A DNA stretch of 64,000 nucleotides, from the NCBI GenBank assembly GCA_023412005.1, contig JAEYOE010000010.1:62001-126000 (forward strand), read 5' to 3'. This DNA is from Bacillota bacterium (GTDB lineage: Bacteria > Bacillota > Clostridia > Christensenellales > SZUA-584). Both the position numbers and the translations under genes were made by a program. Positions 14,354 to 22,887 of the stretch are shown here, piece after piece (within the stretch, counting starts at the first letter, position 1; each line of letters opens with the position of its first letter). The notes under the pieces were generated by a model. That model did not search any database. It was given only the letters and a program-made list of their open reading frames with translations, and was not told where the DNA came from.

Positions 14354-15305
14354 TCTTATCCTCATTGATGTTTGGCTTGTCCGATTTTTGTGCGTCCTGT
14401 CTGTTCACGATGAATATGCCCGCCGCCACCAGCGCCACAGCGGCAATCATCTCCGTCCCCATGTGCTCACCCGGTACAAAAATTACCGAGAGCACCGTGC
14501 CGATCAGCGGATTCGCAAACTTATACTGCTCCAGCAGCGTTGCGTTATGGTATTTGAGCAGCACAAACCACAGTGTAAACGCGATGGCCGATATCGCCGC
14601 AAGGTAAACGAGCAGTGCCATGGCCTCCGCGCCCATCCGCACGCCGCCGGGGCTGCCCGCATAGCCTGTAACGCCGAGCATCAGCCCGCCGATGAGAAAC
14701 TGCCAGCCGCTTAATCGCACCACGTCAAAGCCGCCGCCGTACTTTCTCATCAGCACCATGGTCAGCGCAATCAGCACGCTGTGCAGCACAATAAACCCTT
14801 CGCCGAGCAGCGAAAACGTAAAGGCCGTGCCCGAAAGCGCCGAAAAATTCACCAGCACCACACCCGAAAACCCGAGCAACAGCCCGAGTGTTTTTTTAAC
14901 GCCGAGGCGGTCGTTCTTCGTCATGAAGTGCGACATCACCGCCACGATAAACGCAGAGAGCGATGTGAGTATGGCGGTTTTCACGGCGGAGGTATGCCCA
15001 AGGCCGATGTAGTACAGCACATACGAGCCGAACGTCTGCAACAGCGCAATCAGCAAAATAAACGGCAGTTCTTTGGCCTTCGGCATAAGCTTTGTTTTCA
15101 GCTTGAGACGCGCGAATATGAGTATGGCAATTCCGGCGATGCTGAACCGCAAGCCCGCCAGCCAAAGCTTTTGAAATTCGTTGGTATCGCCGATCAGCTG
15201 ATAAGTCAGCTTCAGGCTCGGGAATGCGCTGCCCCAAAGCAGGCAGCACAGCATGGCTGTTAACAGCATCACGCTTTTCTTTTCAAATACACTGTGTGGT
15301 TTCAT
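14322..15305 (-). CDS. EamA/DMT-family transporter
   Basis: A 327-residue integral membrane protein with about ten hydrophobic helices in two homologous halves, the layout of EamA-type drug/metabolite exporters. It opens LLTAMLCCLLWGSAFPSLKLT, the conserved EamA start with the W-G-x-x-F motif. GGAGA lies 7 bases upstream of ATG 15305. It is first in a three-gene leftward operon with the C39-like peptidase and the HAD-like protein. Substrate unknown. Confidence 0.88.
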   Translation of the reverse strand: MKPHSVFEKKSVMLLTAMLCCLLWGSAFPSLKLTYQLIGDTNEFQKLWLAGLRFSIAGIAILIFARLKLKTKLMPKAKELPFILLIALLQTFGSYVLYYIGLGHTSAVKTAILTSLSAFIVAVMSHFMTKNDRLGVKKTLGLLLGFSGVVLVNFSALSGTAFTFSLLGEGFIVLHSVLIALTMVLMRKYGGGFDVVRLSGWQFLIGGLMLGVTGYAGSPGGVRMGAEAMALLVYLAAISAIAFTLWFVLLKYHNATLLEQYKFANPLIGTVLSVIFVPGEHMGTEMIAAVALVAAGIFIVNRQDAQKSDKPNINEDKNETDDRLTDS

Positions 15306-15372
15306 GAATGGTCTCCTTTGTTGCAGACCTTATCATACCACATTGACCGGTTTGAAGTAAGCACATCATTCA

Positions 15373-15400
15373 ACACATTTTTCAACAAATGTGTTATAAT
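15373..15400 (+). promoter_or_regulatory. Promoter with overlapping inverted repeat
   Basis: The perfect inverted repeat ACACATTT-ttcaac-AAATGTGT (15373-15394) abuts TATAAT (15395-15400), 39 bases before the thioesterase start. The -35 is not clear, so transcription may be weak or activator-dependent. The repeat is a likely operator. Confidence 0.5.
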
Positions 15401-15438
15401 GCGTCACAGGTATTATTCATATCATAGGAGGGCTCATC

Positions 15439-15930
15439 ATGAAAAAGGTGACAAACAAGCAGCCCAATGCCGCAGAATGCTTCGTGTGCGGGCTTAAGAA
15501 CGAGAAAGGCCTTCAAGCCTTTTTTTACGAAACGGAATCCGGCGAGGTCGCGGCGATTTTCACGCCACATCGGCTGCACCAAAGCTACCCAGGGCGCATA
15601 CACGGCGGCATCGCAGCCTGCATACTCGACGAAACAATCGGCCGCGCGATACAAATCGGACAGCCGGACGTATGGGGCGTCACGGTGGAGCTAAACCTCA
15701 GCTACAAAAAACCGCTGCCGTATGAAATGGAGTTGAAGGCTTACGGGCGTATTACAAACGAAAACCGGCTGATGTTTGAGGGTGAAGGCGAGATATTAAC
15801 ACCGGACGGCGAAATCGCCGTAACAGCCAAGGCGAAATACGTGAAGATGCGCATCGGCCAGATATCCGAAGAGGTTGACGCTCTCGATTGGAGAGTGCAT
15901 CTTCATATCGACGACCCTTCATTTGTGTAA
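15439..15930 (+). CDS. PaaI-like hotdog-fold thioesterase
   Basis: A 163-residue protein with the hotdog motif YPGRIHGGIAACILDETIGR near residue 55 (HGG with a downstream Asp/Glu), typical of PaaI/YigI acyl-CoA thioesterases. The N-terminal ECFVCGLKNEKGLQAFF is the Cys motif common to a Firmicute subgroup. AGGAGGG lies 7 bases upstream. It stands alone, divergent from the EamA operon. It probably hydrolyses acyl- or aryl-CoA; substrate not predictable. Confidence 0.85.
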   Translation: MKKVTNKQPNAAECFVCGLKNEKGLQAFFYETESGEVAAIFTPHRLHQSYPGRIHGGIAACILDETIGRAIQIGQPDVWGVTVELNLSYKKPLPYEMELKAYGRITNENRLMFEGEGEILTPDGEIAVTAKAKYVKMRIGQISEEVDALDWRVHLHIDDPSFV

Positions 15931-15957
15931 GTTACGGTGAAGTCAGACGCATTATAA

Positions 15958-16290
15958 GACTTCTCCTTGAGGAGAAGCTGTCGCCGACAGGCGACTGATA
16001 AAGGTGTTCGTTTTGAAGGCTTTTTTAATAAACACCTGATCCTATACGCTGCACCACTATCTCCTCAGGGAGATAGCGGTCATTCATTCCATCGCGTAGT
16101 GAACGAGTGTATCGAAGTGACTACGGAGTGAAAAAGAATCTGTCGCAACAGACCCTGATCCACTACATAGTCGTCGCTTCGCTTCTCACTACGCAGTGGA
16201 TTGGATGACGAAAATAGTTACTTTACATAGCAATAACACAAGTAACTTTATTGACAGCCTGCACCCTCTCCTTCACTGATGAGGTGTTCG
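15958..16290. repeat. Intergenic palindromic repeats
   Basis: This 440-base gap after the thioesterase holds no gene. It contains a two-hairpin repeat (CTCCTTGAGGAG followed by GTCGCC-GACA-GGCGAC, 15962-15996), a second hairpin-rich part ending near 16080, a 99-base palindromic element (see 16095-16193), and a fragment GATGAGGTGTTCGTTTT at 16279. Confidence 0.75.
16095..16193. repeat. 99-bp palindromic element, copy 1
   Basis: Starts CGTAGTGAACGAG and ends GCTTCTCACTACG, so the ends are imperfect inverted repeats of about 33 bases. An inverted copy lies at 23415-23513 and a partial one at 38351-38438. No protein is encoded. Confidence 0.75.
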
Positions 16291-16315
16291 TTTTTTGGAG
16301 TCATTCTTAAAATAT

Positions 16316-16371
16316 CAAGGCCCGGCCGGGCGAGCACGTATTTTATCCGACCGGGCTTTATTTTATTTGTG
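16316..16371 (-). terminator. Terminator of the peptidoglycan hydrolase gene
   Basis: On the minus strand, AAAGCCCGGTCGG pairs with CCGGCCGGGCCTT across a loop of about 20 bases just after the hydrolase stop codon. The stem is long but the following U-run is weak (TTGATATTTT). Confidence 0.55.
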
Positions 16372-16372
16372 G

Positions 16373-17416
16373 TTAATTTCCGCTCCATTGGCCGCCGAAT
16401 TCTCTCACCGTGTCCGGCCCGACAATACCGTCCACTTTCAAGCCGCGGCTTTTCTGAAACGCCTCTACCGCTTTTTGTGTTTTCGGCCCGAATATGCCAT
16501 CAGATTCTCCCGGAGAAAACGAGACAATTTGCAGGGCTTCCTGCACATCGCGCACGTCGTCGCCGCGCATATACGGCGACGCAAGCTTAAGCAGCCTTTC
16601 CACCGCAAACGACCCCAGTGGGTTCTCGCAGTTCGGGCAGCCGTCGGTGGCATCGAACAGCCAAACACCATGCAGTGCCGATGTCGTGTCCGGCCCCACA
16701 ACACCATCTTGCGAAAGCCCCTGGCTCTTTTGAAATTCCTGCACGGCTTTTTGCGTTTTGGGCCCATAAACCCCATCGATCGTACCCGGCGTATACCCTT
16801 GGCGGCCCAGCGCCTGCTGCACATCCGCCACATCTTCGCCTTGCATGTACGACGGGGTTGTGATCTTCAGGTAACGGCCCAGCCAGAATGCCGGCGCACT
16901 TTCATCGGGCGGCTTTGTCACCGTTTCTTCGTAATCCACATCAGCCAGCTTGCCCCAATTGGTCCAGCGTTTTGAGGTGGCCGGTGCATTCAAATCGGAT
17001 ATCACCACGCCAACGTTCGTGCCGCCCGCTTCCACCACTTTTCCTTCTCCTATATATATGCCGATATGCCCGCTGCGCCAAACACATAGGCCGGGTATCT
17101 CGGGTATGGTTTTGAGCATGCCTGTCTGCACGCATCTTGCAAACAGTGTATTGGCCGATTTGTCTGTGTATCCGGGGATCTGACTCCTGAAGGCTTCAAT
17201 AATCAGCCCCGAGCAGTCAACCACAGTCCTTCCGAACCATCGGGCACACCTGACAACAAAATAATTGTAATCTCTGCCCGATTTTCTTCTTCTCGCCCAT
17301 TCTTCTGCCAGCGCTTTTGTATATAGCTGACCTTGCGCACCAAATACATACCCCCAACCGTTTTGTTGTGCGTTAAGCACAAAACTGACGAGAGCGCTTG
17401 CTTTAGCTGTCGCCAC
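16373..17416 (-). CDS. NlpC/P60-like cell-wall hydrolase with two peptidoglycan-binding domains
   Basis: A 347-residue protein. The N-terminal part (about 1-165) is an NlpC/P60-type papain-like domain with VDCSGLIIEAF (catalytic Cys), GHIGIYIGEGKVVEAGG (His) and a following polar residue. Two PG_binding_1 domains follow (about 185-245 and 280-340), each with the VxxxQxxL..GxxPGxxDGxxGPxTxxAVxxFQ pattern. No signal peptide is visible, so export may need a holin or another route, as for prophage endolysins. The start is GTG 17416 with GGAGG 7 bases upstream. It may cut stem peptides in the wall. Confidence 0.87.
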   Translation of the reverse strand: MATAKASALVSFVLNAQQNGWGYVFGAQGQLYTKALAEEWARRRKSGRDYNYFVVRCARWFGRTVVDCSGLIIEAFRSQIPGYTDKSANTLFARCVQTGMLKTIPEIPGLCVWRSGHIGIYIGEGKVVEAGGTNVGVVISDLNAPATSKRWTNWGKLADVDYEETVTKPPDESAPAFWLGRYLKITTPSYMQGEDVADVQQALGRQGYTPGTIDGVYGPKTQKAVQEFQKSQGLSQDGVVGPDTTSALHGVWLFDATDGCPNCENPLGSFAVERLLKLASPYMRGDDVRDVQEALQIVSFSPGESDGIFGPKTQKAVEAFQKSRGLKVDGIVGPDTVREFGGQWSGN

Positions 17417-17650
17417 AATTCGTCCTCCTCTGCCATAAATTTATACGTCTATGTATCGTTTAATCTGATGGTATATGACGTGGTCAATCAATGCCGATCA
17501 ACTCTGCTTGCTCCTGATTAATTATCTTGCGTTCAGTTTCCTCTTATTGAAAATACATTCGCAATCGACCAAGACTTTGTCTGCAGTATTGTGCAAGCAC
17601 CATTTTTGCTATAGAATGTGAACATATATCGGCAAAAACCCGGAGGATTC

Positions 17651-18628
17651 ATGGATCCACGTTATAAAATCGGCATGAGAACAGTGAAAACAGTGGTGGC
17701 AGTGGGTATCTGTCTGCTTGTTTTTCAGTTCCTTGTGCCAAAAAGCAACATTAACGGCATTCAGGCGGCGCTGGCGGCCACCATCTGCATGAAATCATCG
17801 CTGCAGAACACGCTGCGAACGGGCCTCGACCGTGCGGCAGGAACTGTTGTCGGCTCAGTGATGGGGGTGCTGTTTTTGCTGCTGAGCGCTGTTGTGCCTG
17901 CTGTTTTGATTTCCGCCTTGGGCATATTGGGTGTGCTGCTCATTATATATCTGTGCAATGTTTTTCGGCTGCAGGCGAGCGTTACCATCAGCATCGTCGT
18001 CTTTTTAATCATACTGATTGGCGAAAGCGATATCCCCCCCTTGTTTTACGGCCTCGCGCGCCTCGGCGAAACAATATTCGGCATTTTTGTTGCGTATATC
18101 ATCAACCGCTTTTTAGACAAACGCTATCTGAAAATCATACTGAAGCCCATCGAACCGGCCATAGAGCCGTCCACAGGTATCCGCGCCGCCGCCGACAGCG
18201 ACATCGGCGTCATTATGCAGATCTGGCTGCGAGCCAATACGCTGGCCCATGCATTTCTCGGCGAGCTTTATTGGCATAACCGGTACGATGCGGCACGTCA
18301 AGCCATCAAAGCGGCACAAACCATCGTCTTTGAAAATCAATCCGAAATCAAAGGCTTTATAAGCCTGTCTGCTGAGAACGAGATCGTCGCCGTCTGTGTG
18401 CTGCCGGATGCCCGGCATTCGGGCATCGGCATCCGTCTGATTGATCACGCAAAGCAAATGTTTCCTTGCTTGTCCGTGCGCTGCTTCAAGCCAAACGAGC
18501 TTGCCGTCAAATTTTTGATCAACCGAGGGTTTGTTCCCGTCTCGGAAGAGATTGACACGCTGACCGGCTATCCCGTGTACACCATGGAATGGTCGGACAA
18601 GCACCGGATAACATGCGCATCTAGATAG
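17651..18628 (+). CDS. Fusion of FUSC/aromatic-acid-exporter-like membrane domain with GNAT acetyltransferase
   Basis: A 325-residue protein. Residues about 1-155 are an ArAE/FUSC-like membrane domain: GMRTVKTVVAVGICLLVFQF, then GIQAALAATICMKSSLQNTL and DRAAGTVVGSVMGVLF, with roughly six membrane helices. Residues about 165-320 are a GNAT domain: GIRAAADSDIGVIMQIWLRA, AVCVLPDARHSGIGIRLIDH (acetyl-CoA site) and FLINRGFVPVSEEI at the end. GGAGG is 4 bases before ATG 17651, which rules out the ATG at 17618. Both domains are complete enough to be functional; the frame is continuous. This pairing is unusual, and the substrate is unknown. Confidence 0.75.
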   Translation: MDPRYKIGMRTVKTVVAVGICLLVFQFLVPKSNINGIQAALAATICMKSSLQNTLRTGLDRAAGTVVGSVMGVLFLLLSAVVPAVLISALGILGVLLIIYLCNVFRLQASVTISIVVFLIILIGESDIPPLFYGLARLGETIFGIFVAYIINRFLDKRYLKIILKPIEPAIEPSTGIRAAADSDIGVIMQIWLRANTLAHAFLGELYWHNRYDAARQAIKAAQTIVFENQSEIKGFISLSAENEIVAVCVLPDARHSGIGIRLIDHAKQMFPCLSVRCFKPNELAVKFLINRGFVPVSEEIDTLTGYPVYTMEWSDKHRITCASR

Positions 18629-18983
18629 CATCAAAAAGCATTGGCAGTGCTTGTATTATCGCCGTGTACGCGAAAGCGAAATGACTGCCTGATAAGGATT
18701 TCTTATTTCCACTGTGCAACTTCAATTACCGAAAAATTATAATCAGCAACTTCTTTCGTTATCGCAGCACCACAAACAAAGAATGACACTGCCGCTTTTT
18801 TTCACTATCAGTAAATACGAGTTCATTTAACGTCATGTTCGCCGCTGCGCCCTCACAATGCAGCGGAATGGATGACTGCTTCGTTGCTTTCCAAGCAATG
18901 ACTGAGTCTACTGTGTGACGGACGGTTCTTTGTTTTGTGAATCGCATCCGAACGTGTATAACAATAAACAAGACAGGCAACAA
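18629..18983. other. Gene-free spacer
   Basis: This 355-base stretch between the fusion-protein gene and the MFS remnant shows no convincing reading frame with a ribosome site, and no strong hairpin. I see nothing assignable in it. Confidence 0.5.
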
Positions 18984-19215
18984 ATGGCGTGTAGGCAGAA
19001 AACAAACCTGTATCATTTATTTGTGGTGATCGTCGCAGTCAATATTGCGATGGGCTTCAGCGACGGCCTGTTCAATAATTACTATAACGATGCCTACCAT
19101 GTCACCGCCACACAGCGTGGGCTCATCGAATTCAAAACGTCGGCCAAGCGCAAAAAATGCGAAAGTGGAAAAGAAAGAACACAGCGACACCGCACCTTTG
19201 CCGGTATCGCCTTAG
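18984..19215 (+). pseudogene. Internally deleted MFS transporter gene
   Basis: From ATG 18984, 50 codons encode an MFS N-terminus (NLYHLFVVIVAVNIAMGFSD, then GLFNNYYNDAYHVTATQRGL, IEF). Right after IEF, in the +1 frame, comes KRRPSAKNAKVEKKEHSDTA PLPVSP and TAG at 19213, a charged tail of the sort that ends MFS proteins. The simplest reading is that about 350 codons between the first helix and the C-terminal tail were deleted. No functional transporter can be made. Confidence 0.65.
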
Positions 19216-19475
19216 TTGCTGTGAAATCGAGACAATCGCAAACAGGCGATTGACCTGATGTTTGTCTGGTTTGTTTCCGATTAACTTATCCGCTGATTTG
19301 CACCACCTCTCCCTTAAATTAAAAGGTGTATCAACCACTAATTATTACGATAATTGTATTGATCCTTTCGAAAGTTTTTATCTCATGCCTGATATCCTTT
19401 TTTCCTCCATTACAGCGAGCAAATAAAAAACAGCCGTCATTTCTAAATGACTGGCCGTCTGCTTTTCTGCTATAC
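19216..19475. other. Spacer with a terminator hairpin
   Basis: The spacer between the MFS remnant and the small FlxA-like gene holds a terminator-like hairpin at 19430-19465: on the minus strand GGCCAGTCATTT pairs with AAATGACGGCTG and is followed by TTTTTT. It ends the 19476-19775 gene. Nothing else is recognised. Confidence 0.6.
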
Positions 19476-19775
19476 CTAAACCATCATATCCACGTGTCCG
19501 CTGCGGTTTTTCGTTTGATTGTGTATGCTCATCATTTCTTCTTCGTGCTGCGATGGCTCTCGAACTTCTTCCGCTTCCATCTTCTCAAGAATATTCTGTA
19601 TTTTTAAAGACATATTTGCGACACGCATCTCTTTTCCGGCAGCCTCAACACGGCGCACTGCATCCGTTTTTAACTCACTTTGCAATGCATGCGTTTCACC
19701 CCCAAACGCCGCCTTCATCACGATGCTGTTTTTGATTTCGGGCGTGATGCCGGACATAATTCTCACCGTTTTCAC
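19476..19775 (-). CDS. Short paralogue of the FlxA-like protein, same C-terminal tag
   Basis: A 99-residue helical protein. Its stretch LQSELKTDAVRRVEAAGKE ...SLKIQNILEKMEAEE aligns with LKGEIKQDAARGVDITKKE ...SASIQRILENMQTEK of the 198-residue neighbour, and both end in SGHVDMMV. It lacks the neighbour's N-terminal coiled coil. The two genes are separated by 145 bases with a terminator between, so they are transcribed separately. Function unknown; no export signal is seen. Confidence 0.6.
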   Translation of the reverse strand: MKTVRIMSGITPEIKNSIVMKAAFGGETHALQSELKTDAVRRVEAAGKEMRVANMSLKIQNILEKMEAEEVREPSQHEEEMMSIHNQTKNRSGHVDMMV

Positions 19776-19878
19776 CTCCGTGCTCTTACTAAGTATATCG
19801 CAAACTTCATTTTTTTCTTTAGGGTTATTTTCTTCATTTGGTTGAATATTTTATCGATAATCACTGCGCATAAATTAA

Positions 19879-19910
19879 AAAGACCGACAGCATGATACTG
19901 CTCGGTCTTG
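19879..19910 (-). terminator. Terminator of the FlxA-like gene
   Basis: On the minus strand AAGACCGAGCAG pairs with CTGTCGGTCTT (one bulge) and is followed by TTTAATTT, just after the stop of the FlxA-like gene. Confidence 0.8.
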
Positions 19911-19920
19911 CTCTGTGTGT

Positions 19921-20517
19921 TTAAACCATCATATCCACGTGCCCGCTGTGGTTGTTCATCTCGCTGCGCATATTCTTCAAAGCATTTTGCTCATCTTCCG
20001 TAGATTCAAAAGCGCGTGGTTTCTCGGTTTGCATATTTTCAAGTATTCTTTGAATGCTTGCCGACAGGGACGAGACTTTCTGTTCCTTTTTGGTGATATC
20101 AACACCGCGGGCCGCATCCTGTTTGATTTCACCCTTTAGCGTTCTTCTTTCGCTTTCGAGTGAGGTTTTTATACTTTGCCCCGCCTTTGCTCTGCTGAGC
20201 GCACCGTCTGCGCTGATTAAAACAGACATGTCTGTACCGTTCACATCCGTGCTTTCACCCGATACCGGCTTGGCCTTTCTTTGCTCCATCGCAATTGCCA
20301 TTTCCCTTTGCGTATACTGCTGGCGCAAAGCATTCAGCTGATCATTCATCAATTCTTTCTGCTTTGTCTTTTCCTCCGGAGACAGCTTTTGATCGGCTTC
20401 AACACGTTTTATTTTTTCTTGAAACCGCAGCATTTGCTTGCTGATGGCCTCCAGAACAAAATCGTTGTCTTTCAGACCGACCTTTGGCCCCTGCGCGCTG
20501 CCGGATTGTATTCTCAT
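19921..20517 (-). CDS. FlxA-like coiled-coil protein with C-terminal SGHVDMMV
   Basis: A 198-residue, mostly helical protein. Residues about 25-80 (ISKQMLRFQEKIKRVEADQK, LSPEEKTKQKELMNDQLNAL) resemble the FlxA-like family, whose helical repeats pair I-x-x-L and K-x-x-L spacing with an LSxEEKxK turn. The second half (about 130-175) is another helix pair shared with the short paralogue. FlxA was named for flagellar co-regulation in E. coli, but this homology does not show a flagellar role here and no flagellar genes are in the window. Confidence 0.6.
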   Translation of the reverse strand: MRIQSGSAQGPKVGLKDNDFVLEAISKQMLRFQEKIKRVEADQKLSPEEKTKQKELMNDQLNALRQQYTQREMAIAMEQRKAKPVSGESTDVNGTDMSVLISADGALSRAKAGQSIKTSLESERRTLKGEIKQDAARGVDITKKEQKVSSLSASIQRILENMQTEKPRAFESTEDEQNALKNMRSEMNNHSGHVDMMV

Positions 20518-20689
20518 TGCGCTCTCCCTCTATTCTAAAAATGCGGAATGCAAACTGACCAAATGCTTTTCAGGATTTATTCGCCTTGTTTCACTTATTA
20601 CTGTCATTTTATCACTATTGCTGTCAATCGTCCAGTATGTTTATAAAAAGACGTGTGAACGCGGCATAGACTTTAGGCTGCTTATTAGG

Positions 20690-20790
20690 TAGAAGCCGTC
20701 GCCGACAGGCGACTGATGAGGTGTTCGTTTCTTCAGCTCTTTTTGACACCTCATCCGGCGCTTCGCATCACCTTCCCCTCTTGGAGACAG
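20690..20790. repeat. Intergenic palindromic repeat
   Basis: GTCGCC-GACA-GGCGAC (20699-20714) followed by GATGAGGTGT (20717-20726) whose inverse ACACCTCATC lies at 20745-20757. It belongs to the same two-hairpin family as 15962-15996. It lies in the spacer between the FlxA-like gene and the oxidoreductase terminator; no gene is seen here. Confidence 0.7.
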
Positions 20791-20820
20791 TAAAAAAGCG
20801 GGGCTGTGTTCCCCGCTTTG
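20791..20820 (-). terminator. Terminator of the DeoR-oxidoreductase operon
   Basis: On the minus strand AAAGCGGGG pairs with CCCCGCTTT and is followed by TTTT, directly after the oxidoreductase stop codon. Confidence 0.88.
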
Positions 20821-20822
20821 GC

Positions 20823-21833
20823 TTATTGTTCCTGGTCTTCCTTGTATACGAGCCCCCATTCACGTCTCAGCCTGTCCATCATCTTTGCAATTTTCAGTGT
20901 TTCATCCAGCGGCATCTCGGGTGCTTCCTTAAGCCCCTGCAAGTAATATTCTTGAACCGCCTGTGCCTCGTATTGAAAGCCGGTGGCCGCATACGGCTGA
21001 TAAAACACGTCCCGCTCTTCTGATATCCCCACATCCGTTTTGCCCCTCGGCGCAAATTCCGCTCTGTCAGGATGCCACCAGCCTTCTCCCAACAGCACGG
21101 AACCTTCGGTTCCGCCTATGAACACGCTGTTGTTAAGTTTTATGCCAATGCCGTCGGACAGCGCCGCAATGCGCCCATCCTCATATTCAAATGTGAACGT
21201 GTTGTATTCATCCACGCCATTCTCAATATACGCCGCGGTGGTCACCTTTACGGGGTCAGCGCCGAACATTGCAAAGGTCATCGCGAGCGGATAGATGCCC
21301 ACATCCAGCAGTGCGCCGCCTGCCATATCGTGCGAGAAACGCCACTGCGATTTGTTGGCACTGCCGTCGAACCCAAACATCGCATTGATCATTTTGGGTT
21401 GGCCGATACGCCCCGACCGGACCCATTCGAGTGCTTGTTTGAAAGCCGGAAAGAACCGTGTCCACATGCCTTCCATGAAAAACACGTTTTTCTCTCGCGC
21501 CTTTTCAATCATCTTCTCAGTCTGCGCTGCGTTCACACCGAGCGGCTTTTCACAGAGTACCGCAAAGCCCGCTTCCAAAAACAGCATGACGTTGTCGTAA
21601 TGCTGCGGGTGCGGCGTACCGATGTAAATGATATCCAGATCGGTATTCTTGGCCATGTCCGCATAGCTGCCATAGCTCATTGCTATATCAAATTTCTTTG
21701 CAAACGCGTTGGCGTTCTCAATGCTGCGCGATGCAACGGCCGCAATCTGCGCATTTTCCACCAGCTGCAAACCTTGCGCAAACTGTGTTGAGATGTTCCC
21801 CGTACCGACGATTCCCCATTTTACCTGTTTCAT
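20823..21833 (-). CDS. Gfo/Idh/MocA-family oxidoreductase
   Basis: A 336-residue NAD(P)-dependent enzyme. The N-terminal Rossmann fold starts VKWGIVGTGNISTQFAQGLQ, the nucleotide loop is GTGNIS, and the EKPLGVNAAQTEKMIE motif near residue 95 supplies the conserved catalytic Lys of the family. The C-terminal half is the usual beta-sheet domain. It resembles dihydrodiol/xylose dehydrogenase-type members, but the sugar or polyol substrate cannot be fixed. It follows a DeoR-type regulator by 31 bases, so the two form a small sugar-metabolism operon. Confidence 0.9.
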   Translation of the reverse strand: MKQVKWGIVGTGNISTQFAQGLQLVENAQIAAVASRSIENANAFAKKFDIAMSYGSYADMAKNTDLDIIYIGTPHPQHYDNVMLFLEAGFAVLCEKPLGVNAAQTEKMIEKAREKNVFFMEGMWTRFFPAFKQALEWVRSGRIGQPKMINAMFGFDGSANKSQWRFSHDMAGGALLDVGIYPLAMTFAMFGADPVKVTTAAYIENGVDEYNTFTFEYEDGRIAALSDGIGIKLNNSVFIGGTEGSVLLGEGWWHPDRAEFAPRGKTDVGISEERDVFYQPYAATGFQYEAQAVQEYYLQGLKEAPEMPLDETLKIAKMMDRLRREWGLVYKEDQEQ

Positions 21834-21864
21834 TTGCCTCTCCGTTCGCTGTTGTGTTATGGTC

Positions 21865-22623
21865 TCATTTCGCGATAATCACATGCGCTCCGCTTTGTTC
21901 CAGCAGAGCCAGTGGCTGCGCCCCAAGGCCGCTGTCGGTTATAATTCCGGCTGTCTCGCGTACGTCGGCAAAACGGCACAGGCTTTGTCTGCCGATTTTG
22001 GATGAATCCGCGACGATCACGCATTGCTGCGCCACCGCAAGAATCTTCCTCTTAAACCCGGCCTCTGCCATGCTGCCGGTAAACAATTCACCGTTCTTGC
22101 CCACCGCGCTGACACCTACAAATGCAATGTCCACACGAAAACGGCTTAGCGCATCCTCTGCAGCCGGGCCTCGGCACGAAAGCGTGTCGCCCTTCATCTC
22201 GCCGCCTATCATAATAACGGTAATGAATGTGCGGCTCACCAGCTCGGTCACTATCGCCACCGAATTGGAAAGCGCCGTTAAATGCGCCGATGCAGGCACA
22301 CATTGAGCAAGGATGTGCCCCGTGGAGCCCGAATCGAAAAATATCGTTGTGCCGTCCTTGATATAAGAAAGCGCTTTACGCGCTATCGCCAGTTTGCTGT
22401 CTTTAAATGAAACCGACTGCGCCGCTGCAGCCTGAATCGGGCTGGCGGCCAGCATAGCGCCTCCGTGTGTACGCACTGCTTTGCCTGCGTGCACCAGCTG
22501 TTCCAGGTCTCGACGAATCGTCATTTCGGTCACATTAAACAGCCGGCTCAATGGGCTGATCTCCACCTCACCGTTTTGACAAAGCATATCGAATATCTGC
22601 AGCAGTCGCTTTTCTTTGAGCAT
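21865..22623 (-). CDS. DeoR/GlpR-family transcriptional regulator
   Basis: A 252-residue protein with an N-terminal DeoR winged helix (EKRLLQIFDMLCQNGEVEIS, then LFNVTEMTIRRDLEQLVHAG) and a C-terminal sugar-phosphate-binding domain with IFFDSGSTGHILAQ and the IADSSKIG-like segment VIVADSSKIGRQS. These repressors usually respond to a phosphorylated sugar. The immediate downstream gene, an oxidoreductase, is the likely target together with its own promoter. Confidence 0.92.
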   Translation of the reverse strand: MLKEKRLLQIFDMLCQNGEVEISPLSRLFNVTEMTIRRDLEQLVHAGKAVRTHGGAMLAASPIQAAAAQSVSFKDSKLAIARKALSYIKDGTTIFFDSGSTGHILAQCVPASAHLTALSNSVAIVTELVSRTFITVIMIGGEMKGDTLSCRGPAAEDALSRFRVDIAFVGVSAVGKNGELFTGSMAEAGFKRKILAVAQQCVIVADSSKIGRQSLCRFADVRETAGIITDSGLGAQPLALLEQSGAHVIIAK

Positions 22624-22887
22624 TGTTTTTTTTCCTCATTTGCATCCAGTAGAAATAACACGTTGTTATCAGAAGCCCTACTATTTTATTATACTTTATC
22701 TCAAGGAGAGTGCAAGCACAGATTGGTTTGGCTTTTATGTCGGCATTTAGTTATATCACGCAAAATTTAATATTTTTTAGGCCAATAATCCATTGAACTC
22801 ATGATAACTTTATGCTAGAATTTGTTACACCATTTAGATTTAACGACTGTCTCAAATCTGCAGTTTTATACGAAAGGGTTCTTGCCG

